From Pelagophyceae sp. CCMP2097 (taxonomy: Eukaryota; Sar; Pelagophyceae): 64,000 nt of DNA. This document shows positions 54,001 to 63,265 of this stretch, in pieces. The stretch lies in assembly GCA_026770575.1 (NCBI GenBank), contig MU657195.1, positions 339,680-403,679 of the forward strand. The letters are read 5' to 3'. The first letter of the stretch is position 1. Every line of letters starts with the position of its first letter. A program made the translations under genes and the position numbers. Under the pieces are notes generated by a model, which saw only the letters and a program-made list of their open reading frames with translations, did not search any database and had not been told where the DNA came from.

Positions 54001-54379
54001 TTGACAAACGACCAAACCTGTCTTTGAAGGGTCGGGTTCGGGCCGCGGCCAGACCCCCCACTCAAAGACGGGTCGGCCAAAACGCTCAAACCCGGCAAAC
54101 CCGACCCGTGGGTTGCAAACCCGAAGCCGTCCCTGCTCCTGGACAGCGGCACCTTTGGCCCGTATAGGTGCCGCGCGCGCGCCCTCTCGGGACCGCCTGG
54201 GGCAAATCCGAACCGTCTCAGGACCTCTCGGGACCTCTCGGGACCGTCGCGGCCGTCGCTTCAAACGATTGCGCTTCTAAACAAAACGCACCCGTATCTT
54301 CCTTTCGTCAAGTTCGGCCCCGGCGCAAACTCCATCGAGGCGACGTCGAGGATGCGATTCGTGAACAGTTTGCCGGTGC
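42084..54379 (-). CDS. Kelch-repeat protein dispersed over repeat-filled introns
   Basis: Predicted beta-propeller scaffold, partner unknown. Exons in transcript order: 54292-54379 (RILDVASMEFAPGP), 51946-52027 (AFAIDKTRILVGGG), ~47415-47536 (TTEIFNVDTMRFSPGPRL, DDQRILVVSG), 45698-45861 (LETTEIF, DRFVLVTGG), 42641-42876 (TMSIFVGPTM, PRILVLGG), 42502-42571 (PGWCEEDYEPEREDPFYQ), 42084-42281. Junction phases agree for 54292/52027, 45698/42876, 42641/42571 and 42502/42281. The join 47.4-45.86 kb is not resolved and an exon may be missing. An upstream kelch-like piece (ATFARGPRLSPPIISVAAV, ~54830-54760) suggests the gene starts further right. The tail is Lys-rich (KKKKKKWIAKKNKNEEEGE). The short intron 42282-42501 is strikingly AT-rich. 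No membrane helix is seen. Confidence 0.65.
42958..43992 (+). mobile_element. Composite repeat: element, array A, module M, element
   Basis: Element ~42962-43100 (GGAGCAGGGACGGTGTATTC), array A 43100-43640 (GGACGGTCCCTTGG), module M 43645-43812 (CCATATGGCAATCCATGCGA, AGGAACACTGTGTGGGGG), element 43813-43990 (ends CCCGTCGTTGCTCC). Lies inside a kelch-gene intron. Confidence 0.75.
44137..44354 (-). mobile_element. Best-preserved inverted-repeat element, flanked by 38 bp direct repeats
   Basis: CAGGAGCAGGGACGG at 44137-44151 and CCGTCCCTGCTCCTG at 44340-44354 form a perfect 15 bp terminal inverted repeat. Immediately outside both ends lie 38 bp direct repeats (44099-44136 and 44355-44392; both start ACATGG and end TATGCGACTGAC), differing at four positions. 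Confidence 0.8.
44400..45650 (+). repeat. GACCGTCGAGGGGCCGTCG minisatellite (kelch intron)
   Basis: Degenerate tandem units with embedded unique words (GGGGGGCGCACGCTTGG, GACAAGGACCGTAGAGG). Three similar sub-blocks of ~400 bp are visible, each ending near CCGCCTTCGGACCG. No exon is seen between 42877 and 45697. Confidence 0.75.
46060..47200 (-). repeat. Inverted copy of the 30.6-31.7 kb repeat block
   Basis: About 46060-46750 is AAGGTCCCTGTGACAAGG units, reverse complement of 30886-31680. About 46745-46990 (CGAGGCATCCCAGACGGCAT, GAGCCCGTTTGGAATC, GCTCAGCTCCCTCGGTAAGG) matches 30640-30885 inverted. Arrays of the GAGGGACCGTTTCGAGG type continue to ~47200. Confidence 0.75.
47560..48725 (+). 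repeat. CGAGGCCCGTTTTCGAGG / GTCGAGGGCCGTCGAGG minisatellite (kelch intron)
   Basis: Tandem units with five consecutive copies of CGAGGCCCGTTTT near 47818-47876. Two sub-blocks are similar (47700-48000 and 48180-48480). No coding exon is recognised between 47537 and 51945. Confidence 0.75.
48728..49097. mobile_element. 370 bp element with 17 bp terminal inverted repeats
   Basis: CTGAGTCGTCGCGTAGG (48728-48744) and CCTACGCGACGACTCAG (49081-49097) are exact inverted repeats. Inside each end lies a CCCTACGTAGGGCCCTACGA block followed by TAGGCTGGACCCTAC, and the ~200 bp centre matches the centre of the element at 57744-58134. A CGAAGCT word abuts the right end and lies four bases from the left end. 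No long frame. Confidence 0.75.
49728..51130 (-). mobile_element. Composite repeat in reverse orientation
   Basis: Element remnant ~49728-49915 (ACGCCGTCCCTATTAAACAG, AACCCGCGACCCTTTCGG), inverted module M 49915-50085 (GGTTCCTTGCCAGAGGCGCG, CCACATGGTTTGATAGAGGG), array A 50090-50905 (GGGACCGTCCGAGGGACC), junction GTCCGAGCCTCTCGAGGAG, array C 50925-51130. About 49098-49727 holds no recognised gene. Confidence 0.7.
51130..51520 (+). repeat. GGGCCGTCTCGAG / CTCGAGACGGGC minisatellite
   Basis: Continuation of array-C-like units with mixed orientation; no coding content. Near 51806-51860 and 51930-51980 a ~50 bp segment (TGTCGGTGGAGT core) is duplicated around the kelch exon at 51946-52027. Confidence 0.65.
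52369..54140 (+). mobile_element. Composite repeat: element, long array C, array A, module M, element
   Basis: Element 52369-52578 (CAGGAGCAGAGACGGTGTC to CCCGTCGCTGCTCC), then TATCTCTGGCTCCTCGCGAC leading into array C (52590-53490, CCCCTCGAGACGGCCCCTGG), junction CGAGAGGCTAGGACGGTCCC, array A 53505-53710, module M 53720-53940 (AGGAACCCTGCGTGGGGGCT), element 53949-54140 (GAGCAGGGACGGTGG to CCGTCCCTGCTCCTG). Both elements have the same orientation. Compared with 35553-36367 only array C differs much in length. Confidence 0.75.
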
Positions 54380-54434
54380 CTAGAGTATTTCCTAGAGTAT
54401 TTCCTAGAGTATGCCCTAGAGTATGCCCTAGAGC
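54374..54434 (+). repeat. 12 bp tandem repeat at a kelch exon acceptor
   Basis: CCTAGAGTATTT / CCTAGAGTATGC repeated about five times, directly upstream (minus strand) of the exon at 54292-54379. Each unit supplies a CTAG acceptor-like word. Confidence 0.8.
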
Positions 54435-54859
54435 ATCCCCCGGGGCGTCGCAGGCGGCCCCGCGCGTTTGCGCTCCGGTGAAAGCGCCCGCGGTGCTTCG
54501 ACGCGCTTCGGCGCCTTTACAGGTCTCGGCCCGAATCTGGGTTGCGGGGTTTTGCTCGGGCGCGGGGCTGTGCGAGGCTTGCAGACCTCACTTCCAAACA
54601 CCCACACCTTGCCATCGACCGGCACCTAACCGCGATTCACGGGACGACGCGGCGTGGAAGCCCGCGCGTGAGTTCATCGACCATTTCGTGGTTTCATCGA
54701 CCCATTTGTGGTTTCATAGACTCATCATTTCATCGACGCCGGTTTCAACCGCCGCCACGCTGATGATCGGCGGGCTGAGCCGCGGCCCGCGCGCAAACGT
54801 CGCGTCCAGCGCCCACGGCACGTCCGCAACCGGCGGCGGCCGCAGGTGAGAGCGGCGCG

Positions 54860-55590
54860 GCGAGGAAAGTGAAGGCGTCGACGAAGAGCGTCGCTTCAAC
54901 GGCCGTCCAAACGGCCCCGCGGCGCCCCAACGCCGCGCGATTAGCGCGATCCGCACCGCGGGCATGGCGGCTTCGAAAAACCGCGCAGGGCCGGCGGACA
55001 CTGGCCGGATGACCGAGGGCTCGAGTCGCAATGTTCGGCCTTTTTTGCAAATTCCGGAAAATTCCGGAAACTTTCCGAGGAACGACCCAGGTTGTAAAAG
55101 GAGCTCACGGATCTGATCTGTCGTGGCTCGCGGATTACATCTGCCTCTACTCGAGTCTCATCTATGGTGGTGTGCGGATGCAAACAGGGTGCGGACGTTC
55201 CGTGGGAGCGAACGCCACATGGACGCGGACGCGGCGCGGACGCGGACGCGGCACAGACGCGGACCCTCCACGGACGCAGACGACCTGCAGACACATCCGC
55301 TCGACAGACGCGGACCCTCCATTGACGCAGATGCCCGACGGTTGCGGGCGCCCGACGGACGCGAACGCCCGACGGATTCAGACTTTGCACGGATGCGAGC
55401 ATACTGTGACGATTGAGATTCTACGGACCAAACCGCGAGGTCCGTATACGCTTCCTGGCTCTCGTCACCAGATCACGGCTGGCCATTCTCGAGCAGCGTG
55501 ACGATCTGGATATAAAGTCTTTACAGCACTTGTTTGCAGAACAAAGAAGGGTCCATGGGCTTGGCTTGATGATGGTCCCTCTGCGATCCA
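54860..55590. other. Intergenic or 5-prime region of the kelch gene
   Basis: A minus-strand stretch at ~54850-55030 may hold a first exon (LFVDAFTFLAAPLS) but no start could be fixed. About 55190-55400 has loose GGACGCGGACGCGG and CCGACGGACGCG repeats. No other gene seen. Confidence 0.35.
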
Positions 55591-56470
55591 GAGACGACCC
55601 GTCAAAGGTCTTAGAGACGGTCCCAGCGGGCCCGGCGACGGCCCCTCGACGGGCCCGGAGACGGCCTGGGTCCTCTGCGGTCCGGAGACGGGATTCTCAG
55701 GCTCGACGGTCCGTCGACGGTCCCAGAGAAGGTCCCGAAGACGGCCTCTGAGACGATCTGTCGACGGTCCGTTGACGGTTCCAGAGATGGGCCTAGAGAC
55801 GGGTTTAGAGACGGGTCTAGAGTAGGTTTTTGAAACGCTGCGACGGACCCGGAGACTGCCAGGCGTGCCCCAGAGACGGCCCCTCTGCTTGCCCCCCCCG
55901 CTGCCTGCCACGCCCTCCTCGCGTCGAAAACGCGCCGGTTTGAGGGTCCGGTGTGTCGATTTCCAGACGGGGTTCAAGGGCTCGAGACCGAATTGGAGTC
56001 CGTGTCGGTCCAGACAGGGTCCATAGACAGCGGCCGGAGAAAGGCCTCGTACTGGAGACGCCCCACGCGGCCCGAAGACGGCCCTGGAGACGGTCCTGGA
56101 GACGCCAACCACGGTCCCGGAGACGGGGCCGGAGACAGTCCCAGAGACGGCCTCTCTGCGGTCCCTCGATGGTTTGTCGACGGTCCCGGAGACTGCTCCG
56201 GAGGCGGCCCCGGAGACGGCCCCTCTGCGGCCTTTGACGGAGATGGTCCCTCTGCGGCCTTTTACGGCCCCGGAGACAGTCCCAGAGACGGTCTCTCTGC
56301 GGTCCCTCGACGGTTTGTCGACGGTCCCGGAGACTGCTCCGGAGGCGGCCCCGGAGACGGTCTCTCTGCAGCCCGGAGACAGTCCGCAGACGGCCCCTCT
56401 GGGGTCCGTCGACGGTCTATCGACGGTCCCGAAGATGGGGACGGGCCATCCTCAGTCTGTTGACTGTCCT
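55590..56470 (+). repeat. GACGGTCCCGGAGACGG minisatellite
   Basis: Units near GGTCCCGGAGACGGCC. A ~115 bp block (GTCGACGGTCCCGGAGACTG, CTCCGGAGGCGGCCCCGGAG) is repeated at ~56175-56220 and 56318-56360. Confidence 0.8.
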
Positions 56471-56829
56471 GTCCAACGTCTCGAATGCGGGCCCTGAGGC
56501 GGATGTAAAGAGGGCACGTTCACTCCGACGTTTCGCCGCGTCGAAAAGGGGCCTCGTCGGGGTCCGGTTTGCGGGCCCCCGGGCCGGAGAAATAAAAAAA
56601 TGCCTTGCGACGGAGAAAAAGTTGCGCAGGTCCCGGAGACGGCCTCTGCAGCCGTCGACGGTGCAGAGACGGTGATGGACGGCGTCGCGGTGTACAACGG
56701 CCAGAGCACCACGTCCATCGACCGCATCATGCACCAGGGAGAGGGCGGGCCCTGGCTCCGACAGTCTCTGTGCCACCGGCCCGGGGCCCGGGCGCGTTGA
56801 GAAAACCGCTACCCCGATCTCGCCTTCTT

Positions 56830-57374
56830 GCGGGCTGCGAAGATGTGGTTCGTTGCGTATGGCACCGACTTCGGTCCCAGATAAATCTTGCGCACGTCAA
56901 TGCCGGTGGCGTGTCGCTCGCGCGCCCCCCCCTTTCAGCATCGACGGCGAGCACCTCTGTCGAAGTTAAACCGCCCCCGAGCACGAGGATCCGCGGCGCT
57001 TCATCTGCAGCGTCGAGTCGAAAGTCTGCGATGCCATTGCGCCCAGCCTGCACGGTTGGCCCGGGCGCAAACTCCATCGTCGCCACGTCCAGGAGCTCGG
57101 TGGTGGTCAATGCTATGCTTGCCGAGTCCCGTCCGCCGATGACGAAGACGTGTCGAGTATCGACGGGCACAGCCGCGCAGCGGAAGCGTGCCGAACTCAT
57201 CGACGGATCGGGTGCGAACGCCATAGTAGTCCGGATGTCGAGGATCTCCGTCGTTTGCAAATATTGTCCTGCACCTGATTTGCCACCAGCCACCATGATG
57301 TGGTGCTCGTCGAGCGCGACGGCCGCGCATCCACACCGTGGAGAGGCCATGGCGGGCCCGGGCGTGAAGACCAT
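56830..57374 (-). CDS. Kelch-repeat protein, fragment or one exon
   Basis: Open frame with three to four kelch units: MVFTPGPAMASPRCGCAAVA, HHIMVAGG, TTEILDI, RHVFVIGG, TTTELLDVATMEFAPGP, PRILVLGG, STEVLAVDAERG. It is a close paralogue of the plus-strand pseudogene at 19.5-20.1 kb, which also ends in STEVLAVERHRG. Upstream (57440-57735) the frame runs into minisatellite, so the 5-prime exon is not identified, and downstream the frame continues into sequence of doubtful coding nature to 56727. BTB and N-terminal parts are not found nearby, so this may be a gene fragment. Confidence 0.5.
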
Positions 57375-57439
57375 CGTCACGGCAAGGCCCCTTCCGTGTT
57401 TCTGCAAGGCCCAGATGAACCCCTGGAGGCAAAGGCCAG

Positions 57440-57735
57440 AGAAGGCGCCCCTTGGAAACGCGGATCCTCGGAAGGCGCCTCGCACGGGCCCTCGCATGAA
57501 GGCCCCTCGCACGGGCTTTTGCAAGGCCCCTCGCAGGGTCCCTCGCACGGCCTTTTCAAGCCCCTCGCACGGGTCGGCCTCTTCAACGGCTCCTTGTTTG
57601 GTCCGAGGGTGGGCCTTGAAGCAGGGTCCCTTGCAAGGCCCCTCGAAAAGGGCCCGTGCAAAAGGCCTCTGGAAAGTCCGTTCCACTAAGTTTTTCTGTA
57701 AGTGCCTCGAAAAGGGCCCTCGCAAGGCTCCTCGT
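57440..57735 (-). repeat. CCCCTCGCACGGGC / CTTGCAAGGCCC minisatellite
   Basis: Same family as 32440-33480 in TRM11 intron 5, opposite orientation (CCTCGCACGGGCTTTTGCAA). Confidence 0.75.
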
Positions 57736-57743
57736 ACGGGCTG

Positions 57744-58134
57744 GGTTGCCGCGTAGGGCCCTACGTAGGGCCCTACGACCCTACGTAGGGTAGGCTGGAC
57801 CCTACATACCCTACGTAGGGTCGTAGGGCCCCATATGGAAGGCTTTGTGGGATTTGGGCGACACCAAGGGCTCGGCGGGCCATCCGACGACGACGAAGAC
57901 GACGAGCCGCCAAGCCCGAGGCTGTCGACGCCGAGCCGCCCGGACGATGCCCAAATGGTGCTCACAAGGACCCCGACGTGGACTTTGGCTCAAGATTGGG
58001 CAACCCGCGGGCGGCGACGCGCGCCGACTGGAACTCCGTCGTCTCACGGGACCCTACGTGGGACTCTACGTAGGGCCCTACGACCCTACGTAGGGTAGGC
58101 TGGACCCTACGACCCTAAACCCTACGCGGCAACC
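57744..58134. mobile_element. 391 bp element with 15 bp terminal inverted repeats, second copy
   Basis: GGTTGCCGCGTAGGG (57744-57758) and CCCTACGCGGCAACC (58120-58134) are exact inverted repeats. CCCTACGTAGGG-rich sub-terminal blocks and the central ~200 bp match 48728-49097. CGTACGGGC flanks it at 57733-57741 and 58138-58146, two and three bases outside the inverted repeats, compatible with a ~9 bp target duplication. Confidence 0.8.
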
Positions 58135-58760
58135 TAGCGTACGGGCCTGTGCTGGGTCCCATACGGCCGTCTGAGACTCAACCTATCCAATACGGGCTCA
58201 TGGGATGCCATATCGATCCAATTTGCATCCAAAATGGCCAAGGAGTCAGACTCGGAGTCAATGTCCCTTGACCGCGCGCCCGAGCTGCGACCGCGCCACA
58301 GCGCGACCCAATTGCTCCTGCGGCCGACCCTCGGCATCATACGGAAGTCGCTGCAGAGCGGGCACTCGAAAGGTCGTGTCGCCGGCCCTTGAGCCGGCCG
58401 TGCAGCCTTGCGGCACCTGTCGTCGAAAGCACCAATCGTCGAAAGTGAATTTCGCCTCCGACGCGCAGCACAGGCAGACGCGTGCCGCGCCACGCCGGCG
58501 TGTCGGCTGACTGGCCTTTCCGAGGCCCGTGGCGTTTCTCGAGGCGCGGCCCGTGATTGATGTTTCGAAGAACTTGAAGGGCCCACGTGCGAGCCGTTTC
58601 GAAAAAGTACGCCGTCGCATGGAAGCCGGACCTTTATATGCCGCGACTCGCGCTGTTGCTCGAGATGGCTCTTATGGTGTGAGCACTGACACGGGGGCCG
58701 GTCGTTCAAAGTGCACCGATATCACGCCCATTCTGATTATTTAATCATTCTGATTTTTTT
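58135..58760. other. No gene assigned
   Basis: Minus-strand ORFs of 120-191 codons contain scattered Cys pairs (CLCCASEAKF, FECPLCSDF) in different frames but no recognisable domain. A short block near 58185-58205 is shared, inverted, with ~6728-6750. Confidence 0.4.
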
Positions 58761-58882
58761 CACCCCTGCGCCGAGGCGCGACGACGGCACCGCCCGCCGC
58801 ATCCTCTTCTTGAGACCCGACAGCGGTAGTATCGCCAAGCGCATCAGGGATCATCCGTTATGGAACTTAACGCTCTTCCGCC

Positions 58883-59877
58883 TCACGCGGCGCGCGCCGA
58901 CGCTCTCAGCGCGAGACGTTCGACCGCCGCCGCAGCGTCGGCGTGCCCCTTGGCCGCCGCGCGCTTGAAGAGGCGCAGCGCCTCGCAGTCGTCCTGCGGC
59001 ACGCCCTGGGCGTTTGCGTAACATATGCCGAGGTTGAAGAGCGCGTTTTCGCCGCGGCAAGCTGGGACCACTTCATGGTCATACGACTGTGCGACGCCCT
59101 TGCGTAACATGCTGCCGAGATTTTTCTGCGCGGGTGGATAGCCTTGCTCGGCTGCCGGTACCATAGCGCGGCGGCCTCGTGGTCGATCTCGACACCTTTG
59201 CATGTAACAAGACCCCAGACAATGCTGAGCGCTCGCGTTGCCTTGCGCCGCAGCGAGCTCTTATAACTGGAACGCCCGCTTAAAAGCCTGCTGGAGTCCC
59301 GTACCACCAAGACGGTACTCGGCTCCGAGCACGATCTGTGCCTCGGTGTTGCCCTTGTCCACGTGCTTCTGCACCCGGCGCACCCACTCGCCAGCCGACT
59401 CAAAGGCCGGTATGCGACAGAGCAGGCAGCGCGTGTCGTGCTGCCGACACTTGTCGGAGCATGCCGTGCAAATGCTCTTGCAGCAGCATTCGTAGAATGT
59501 TACGCCAACGAATGGAAGTCGGTCCAGGCAGATGGCGCAAGTGCCGCGCCAGGACGGCGCGTCGTCGGTCAGCGCACTAGTCTCTATCGTCTTTGCCGCC
59601 CGCACATCCGATACGCGTGCCCTGGAACCGCCCACCGGCGAAACGCCCTCGACGATGGGCGGCTCCTCCTTGGGCTTCTTCTCCGGCATAAGCTCGTCGA
59701 GGAGCCGGTCCTGGAATTCGGCTGCGAGCTGCCTGCACTGCGCCTTGTGCCCTCGTTGCCAGTGACGAGCTGGCACTTTTTGGGGCAATAATGCCTCGAC
59801 TTGCACTTGGCGCAGTGCTTGCCGTTCGGCGCGTGGCAGACGCGGCAGGGCGGCGGGGAAGCGGCCGGCTCGGCCAT
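58883..59877 (-). pseudogene. MYND - RING - Sel1 repeat protein, broken
   Basis: Starts MAEPAASPPPCRVC. The MYND zinc finger reads CHAPNGKHCAKCKSRHYCPK, then loses one base before HWQRGHKAQC. A RING-like finger follows: CAICLDRLPF, CCCKSICTAC, CRQHDTRCLLCR. Sel1 helices follow: GNTEAQIVLGAEYRLG, then an in-frame TAA where Tyr is expected (FQL-stop-ELAAAQGNASAQ), then paired shifts around GVEIDHEAAALWYRQ and YDHE/LAAA, ending GVPQDDCEALRLFKRAAAKG and ARAA-stop at 58883. Such proteins are usually adaptor or ubiquitin-ligase-like. At least four lesions make function unlikely unless the assembly is wrong. It is divergent from the neighbour at 60097. Confidence 0.65.
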
Positions 59878-60096
59878 CGGCCTGGTCGGCGATGCGATCG
59901 GACCTGCGAGCTCGAGCCTCGAGGCGCACCGTGCAAATCGTGCTCACTGGCACCTCAGTCTTCCGAGTCGGAGACACCGCCGTCACACGAAGGGCCTCCA
60001 GGGCAAACCGGAACCGGTTAATATGCGATTAGCGATCGCAACCGATATAGTATCCCTGGAGACGCGGCCTCGCGCGGTGCGTCTGGGCGCGGCGAT

Positions 60097-61455
60097 ATGC
60101 TGCGGCTCCTCGCGGTGTGGCTGGCCGTATGCGGCAACGCGCTGGCGCCGCAGCGGAAACGCGCGCCGCAGCGGCCACGGGGGCAAGGCACCGACGCCAC
60201 GCAAACGCAAGCCTCTGCCGACGCTGCGCAAACGCAAGCGCTTACCGACGCCGCGCGCCCTCGCGCCCGGGCCGCTTTGAGCCGAAAGGCCGCGCCGCCG
60301 GCTGTGCCGCGTCGGGTCTGGCTGCGTTCCGTTGCGGGCTTGGCGGTCGCGTCTAGCGGGCCTGCTTTTGCCAACGATGAGTATTTCGACGACCGGCCGG
60401 ATCTCCAGGAAGTCAGCGGCCTCGTCGTTTTACGAGTCGCCGAGGTCGCCGCCTTCCAGGAGCAGCTGCTTCGCGAGGTGGCCAAGGGCACGGACTTAGG
60501 CGTCCCCGTGCGTTTCCAGCGTTTCGCCGTCGCTGTCGAGAGCGCTGCTGCGGTCCTTCGGGACCCCCGCATAGGTGACGCCGCAGCAGTTTATGTTCGG
60601 GACGGAGCTGCTCCTTCGGAATAGTAATCTGGATGGGAATATGAAGCTCATGATTGCAACTGAAATCCCAAAAGCAAAACGAGAAGCAGCAATCAAACAA
60701 GCGCCCCGCGTGATGAACGCCCTCCTCGCCATCTCCGCCGAAGCGGCGAAAGTCGAGACGCCTCAGCTCCGGCCCAAAGACGCGTGAGTTTGCGGCCGCG
60801 TTCCCTGGTCTCTCCCGGCCTTACAAGTGAGACAATTCCGGCCGCACACGCGCAATCAGGTCTGCACTGGCGGACCTGTACCGCCAGCTCCGCGGCGAGC
60901 TGCTGGCCATGTTTGCCTTCCTTCCGGAGGATTTACAGTCCAAGTACCAAGGGTACGCTACCGTCCTTTCGAAATACGAAAAGGACATTTCGTGCACGCA
61001 GCGTCTAAGAAAGGGGACATCTCAAAGCGACCGCCGCCTCCAAAGACCCCGCCCCCGCCGCGAGGCCGAAAAGGGGTCCCAAGGCAGTCTTCCAAAAGGC
61101 CACTTTCGGGGCTGGTCCACGGGGGCCGACTCTGCAGTTTCTGGGACAACTGTTGCGGGTTTCCTTGGAAAACTTTTGCGGTTGCCGTAGTTGCTTTTTG
61201 GCGTCTTTGCCGCGCTCAATCGCGTTCTCTAGGCGCAACTGCGAAGGCGGCGTCAGCGGCGGCTGCGTCGACTTGCCCGCGGCGGCCGCCGAAAAAGAAA
61301 GCGGCCCTACGGCGGGAAGGGCGCCCCAGGCGTTGCGCGACGCGCTCGAGGCCGAAAAGCGATCGCCGCCCGCGCCGCCCGCGCCGCCCGCTTCAAGCTT
61401 TGGCGCGGCCAAGCCTGCGCGGGGGTCCTTTGCAGAAATGGCTTCGCGGTATTAA
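60097..61455 (+). CDS. Predicted plastid thylakoid-lumen protein, unknown function
   Basis: Exons 60097-60507, 60575-60783, 60860-60952, 61233-61455 give 936 nt and 311 aa, all phases consistent. The N-terminus has three parts. MLRLLAVWLAVCGNALAP is an ER signal with an A-L-A-P border resembling the stramenopile ASAFAP motif. Next is a basic, Ala-rich transit-like stretch. Last is a twin-arginine-type segment RRVWLRSVAGLAVASSGPAF ending AFA-ND, typical of lumen import. The mature protein is helical (FQEQLLREVAKG, TELLLRNSNLDGNMKLMIA, LADLYRQLRGELLAMFAFLP) with a Pro/Ala-rich tail ending EMASRY. A small helical lumen protein near a photosystem is possible. No family recognised. The last exon is the least certain. 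Confidence 0.6.
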
Positions 61456-61554
61456 TCATCGTCTGGGTCGTCTTTGCCGCGGGGCCGGATCACTCCGACT
61501 GGGCATGTGACCAAAGTTGCTCTGGGCGTCTTTGCCGCGCTCACGCTTCTTGGC

Positions 61555-61830
61555 TCTACAGACAACTTTGAAGACGGCCCGGTCCTCGAGACGGTCCTCG
61601 ATACGGTCTTCGAGACGGTCTTCGAGACGGCCCTTGACGGCCCTCTTGATGGCATCGTGGCGGCCTCAAAACGACCTTGTGACGGTTTTGACGGTCCTCG
61701 AGACGGTCTTCAAGACGGTCTTCGAGACTGCCTTTCAGATGGCTCTCCAGACGGCCGTCGAGGCGGCTCTCCAGACGGCCCTCGAGATCGCCCTGAAGAC
61801 GGCCTCGAATCGGCCCTCTGGCGGAAAAGA
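61555..61830 (+). repeat. GAGACGGTCTTC / GACGGCCCTCGAG minisatellite
   Basis: Tandem units such as CTCGAGACGGTCTTCAAGAC; same general family as 12360-14180 and not coding. Confidence 0.75.
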
Positions 61831-61839
61831 GAGTGTTCG

Positions 61840-62990
61840 CCTTTCGGCGTCGCTACCTGCGTCGCATATCTACACGCGCGCCGTATAAATCATTTCGCAA
61901 TACAAGGGGTATCGGCGATGAAACCGGTCTCAAGTGACGCAAAGTTTTGGCTCTCATAGGCCGCCCGCGGGCGTGGGCGTGGTCGCTATGAGCTTCCCTA
62001 CCCCCCGGGATGTCCGTGAAATGATCAGCCGCGTGGAGGGCGCCTTGCAAGGGCGTGAACAAGCGTTTCCTCCAATATTATGGACTCGATTAAATCTTTA
62101 TTTGCCTCCTTACCTTGATTTTGACTTGATTTTGCCTTCTTATCGGGAAGGTTCGGGCCCGGCTGTCAACTGCAGGACCACAGGGATCGAAATTCTGGCT
62201 ATGTGACGGGGCGGGTCCATACGCACTGGGGTGGTATATGACCGGCCCCGTACGAGTGCCGCGAGTGGCGCCTCAGACGAGCCAAAACTGACGTTTGGAT
62301 TTCCAGTTTGAGCGTTTTTAACAAAAGATTTTTGTGGGACCGGGCATCACTGGACTCAGCGCGGCGTCCTCTACCACCCCCAACAGGAGCGAAACAGCCC
62401 CCGACGAAAGCTGCAGTTGACAGTAAGTCCTTGGTGTTATAAGCGATACCCCTTGTACGGCCCGCCGCGACAAGGCAGCGCCGCCGTTAAGATTTTCAAG
62501 GCACCAAGCCGGATGCCCGAGGCGTGGCTGGGAGACTTTTTCCCAACGGGTGCACGCCCGTGGCGTCGTTGGGCGACGGCTAAAAGATTTGCGTCTTTCC
62601 TTGCTTCGCGCCGTGCGCGCGCTGCGACAGAGCAGCGGGACCGGCTGATTTGCACGGACTGCAGGGTCCAAAGCCAGTGGGGCTCCGCGGGTCCATCTGC
62701 TATCTGGTCGAAGCTGGGCTCAATCGGGGAGCATCGGGCCGACGCGGCGAGGGATTCGTTTCGCGGCGTTTCGCGACGAACGAGGCGAAGTGTCGTGCCG
62801 CGCGGCTTCCGCGGTGGGTCGCGGGCACGTGGGTCGCCGCGCCAGACCCGGCGTTGATTGACTGGAAGACGCACCCGTATTGTGCGGATATCACACTTTT
62901 CACGACTTCGCGTTAAGGGACCGCTGCAAGATAACCATACCACCGTCTGGCACACCTTGACGATCTGGAACCCGGTCCCCACGTAGACGC
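61840..62990. other. No gene assigned
   Basis: A plus-strand frame at 62417-62857 contains RLICTDCRVQSQWGSAGPS but no known domain. ATAAGCGATACCCCTTGTAC (~62440-62460) recurs inverted as CAATACAAGGGGTATCGG near 61900. Otherwise featureless. Confidence 0.4.
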
Positions 62991-62994
62991 CCTA

Positions 62995-63265
62995 AAAATG
63001 AACCGAAGCCGCCTCCCGCGGGAAGGAGACCGCTCTCGAACACAGCACCGCTGCGTCGGAGGGCTCGGCCCTCGCTCCGGAAGAATCGAGGCCGTCCGGC
63101 CTCCGGCGCCCCAGTCGCATCTATGGATCACGACGCGTCAGTCGTGGGCTAGGCGAATCCGGTTAGAAAACCCGGACCGTCGCAGTAACCTCGATTAAGA
63201 GGTGCGAGCAACATCAGAGGCTCGGGGCACCGGAGAAGACCGTCGTACGCGAAACCCGAGTGATT
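62995..63265 (-). repeat. Dispersed repeat, inverted partner of 6320-6620
   Basis: Contains GAACCGAAGCCGCCTCCCGC, AGAATCGAGGCCGTCC, CAGTCGCATCTATGG and GAGAAGACCGTCGTACGCGA, each matching the reverse complement of words at 6320-6620 with scattered differences. Confidence 0.6.
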
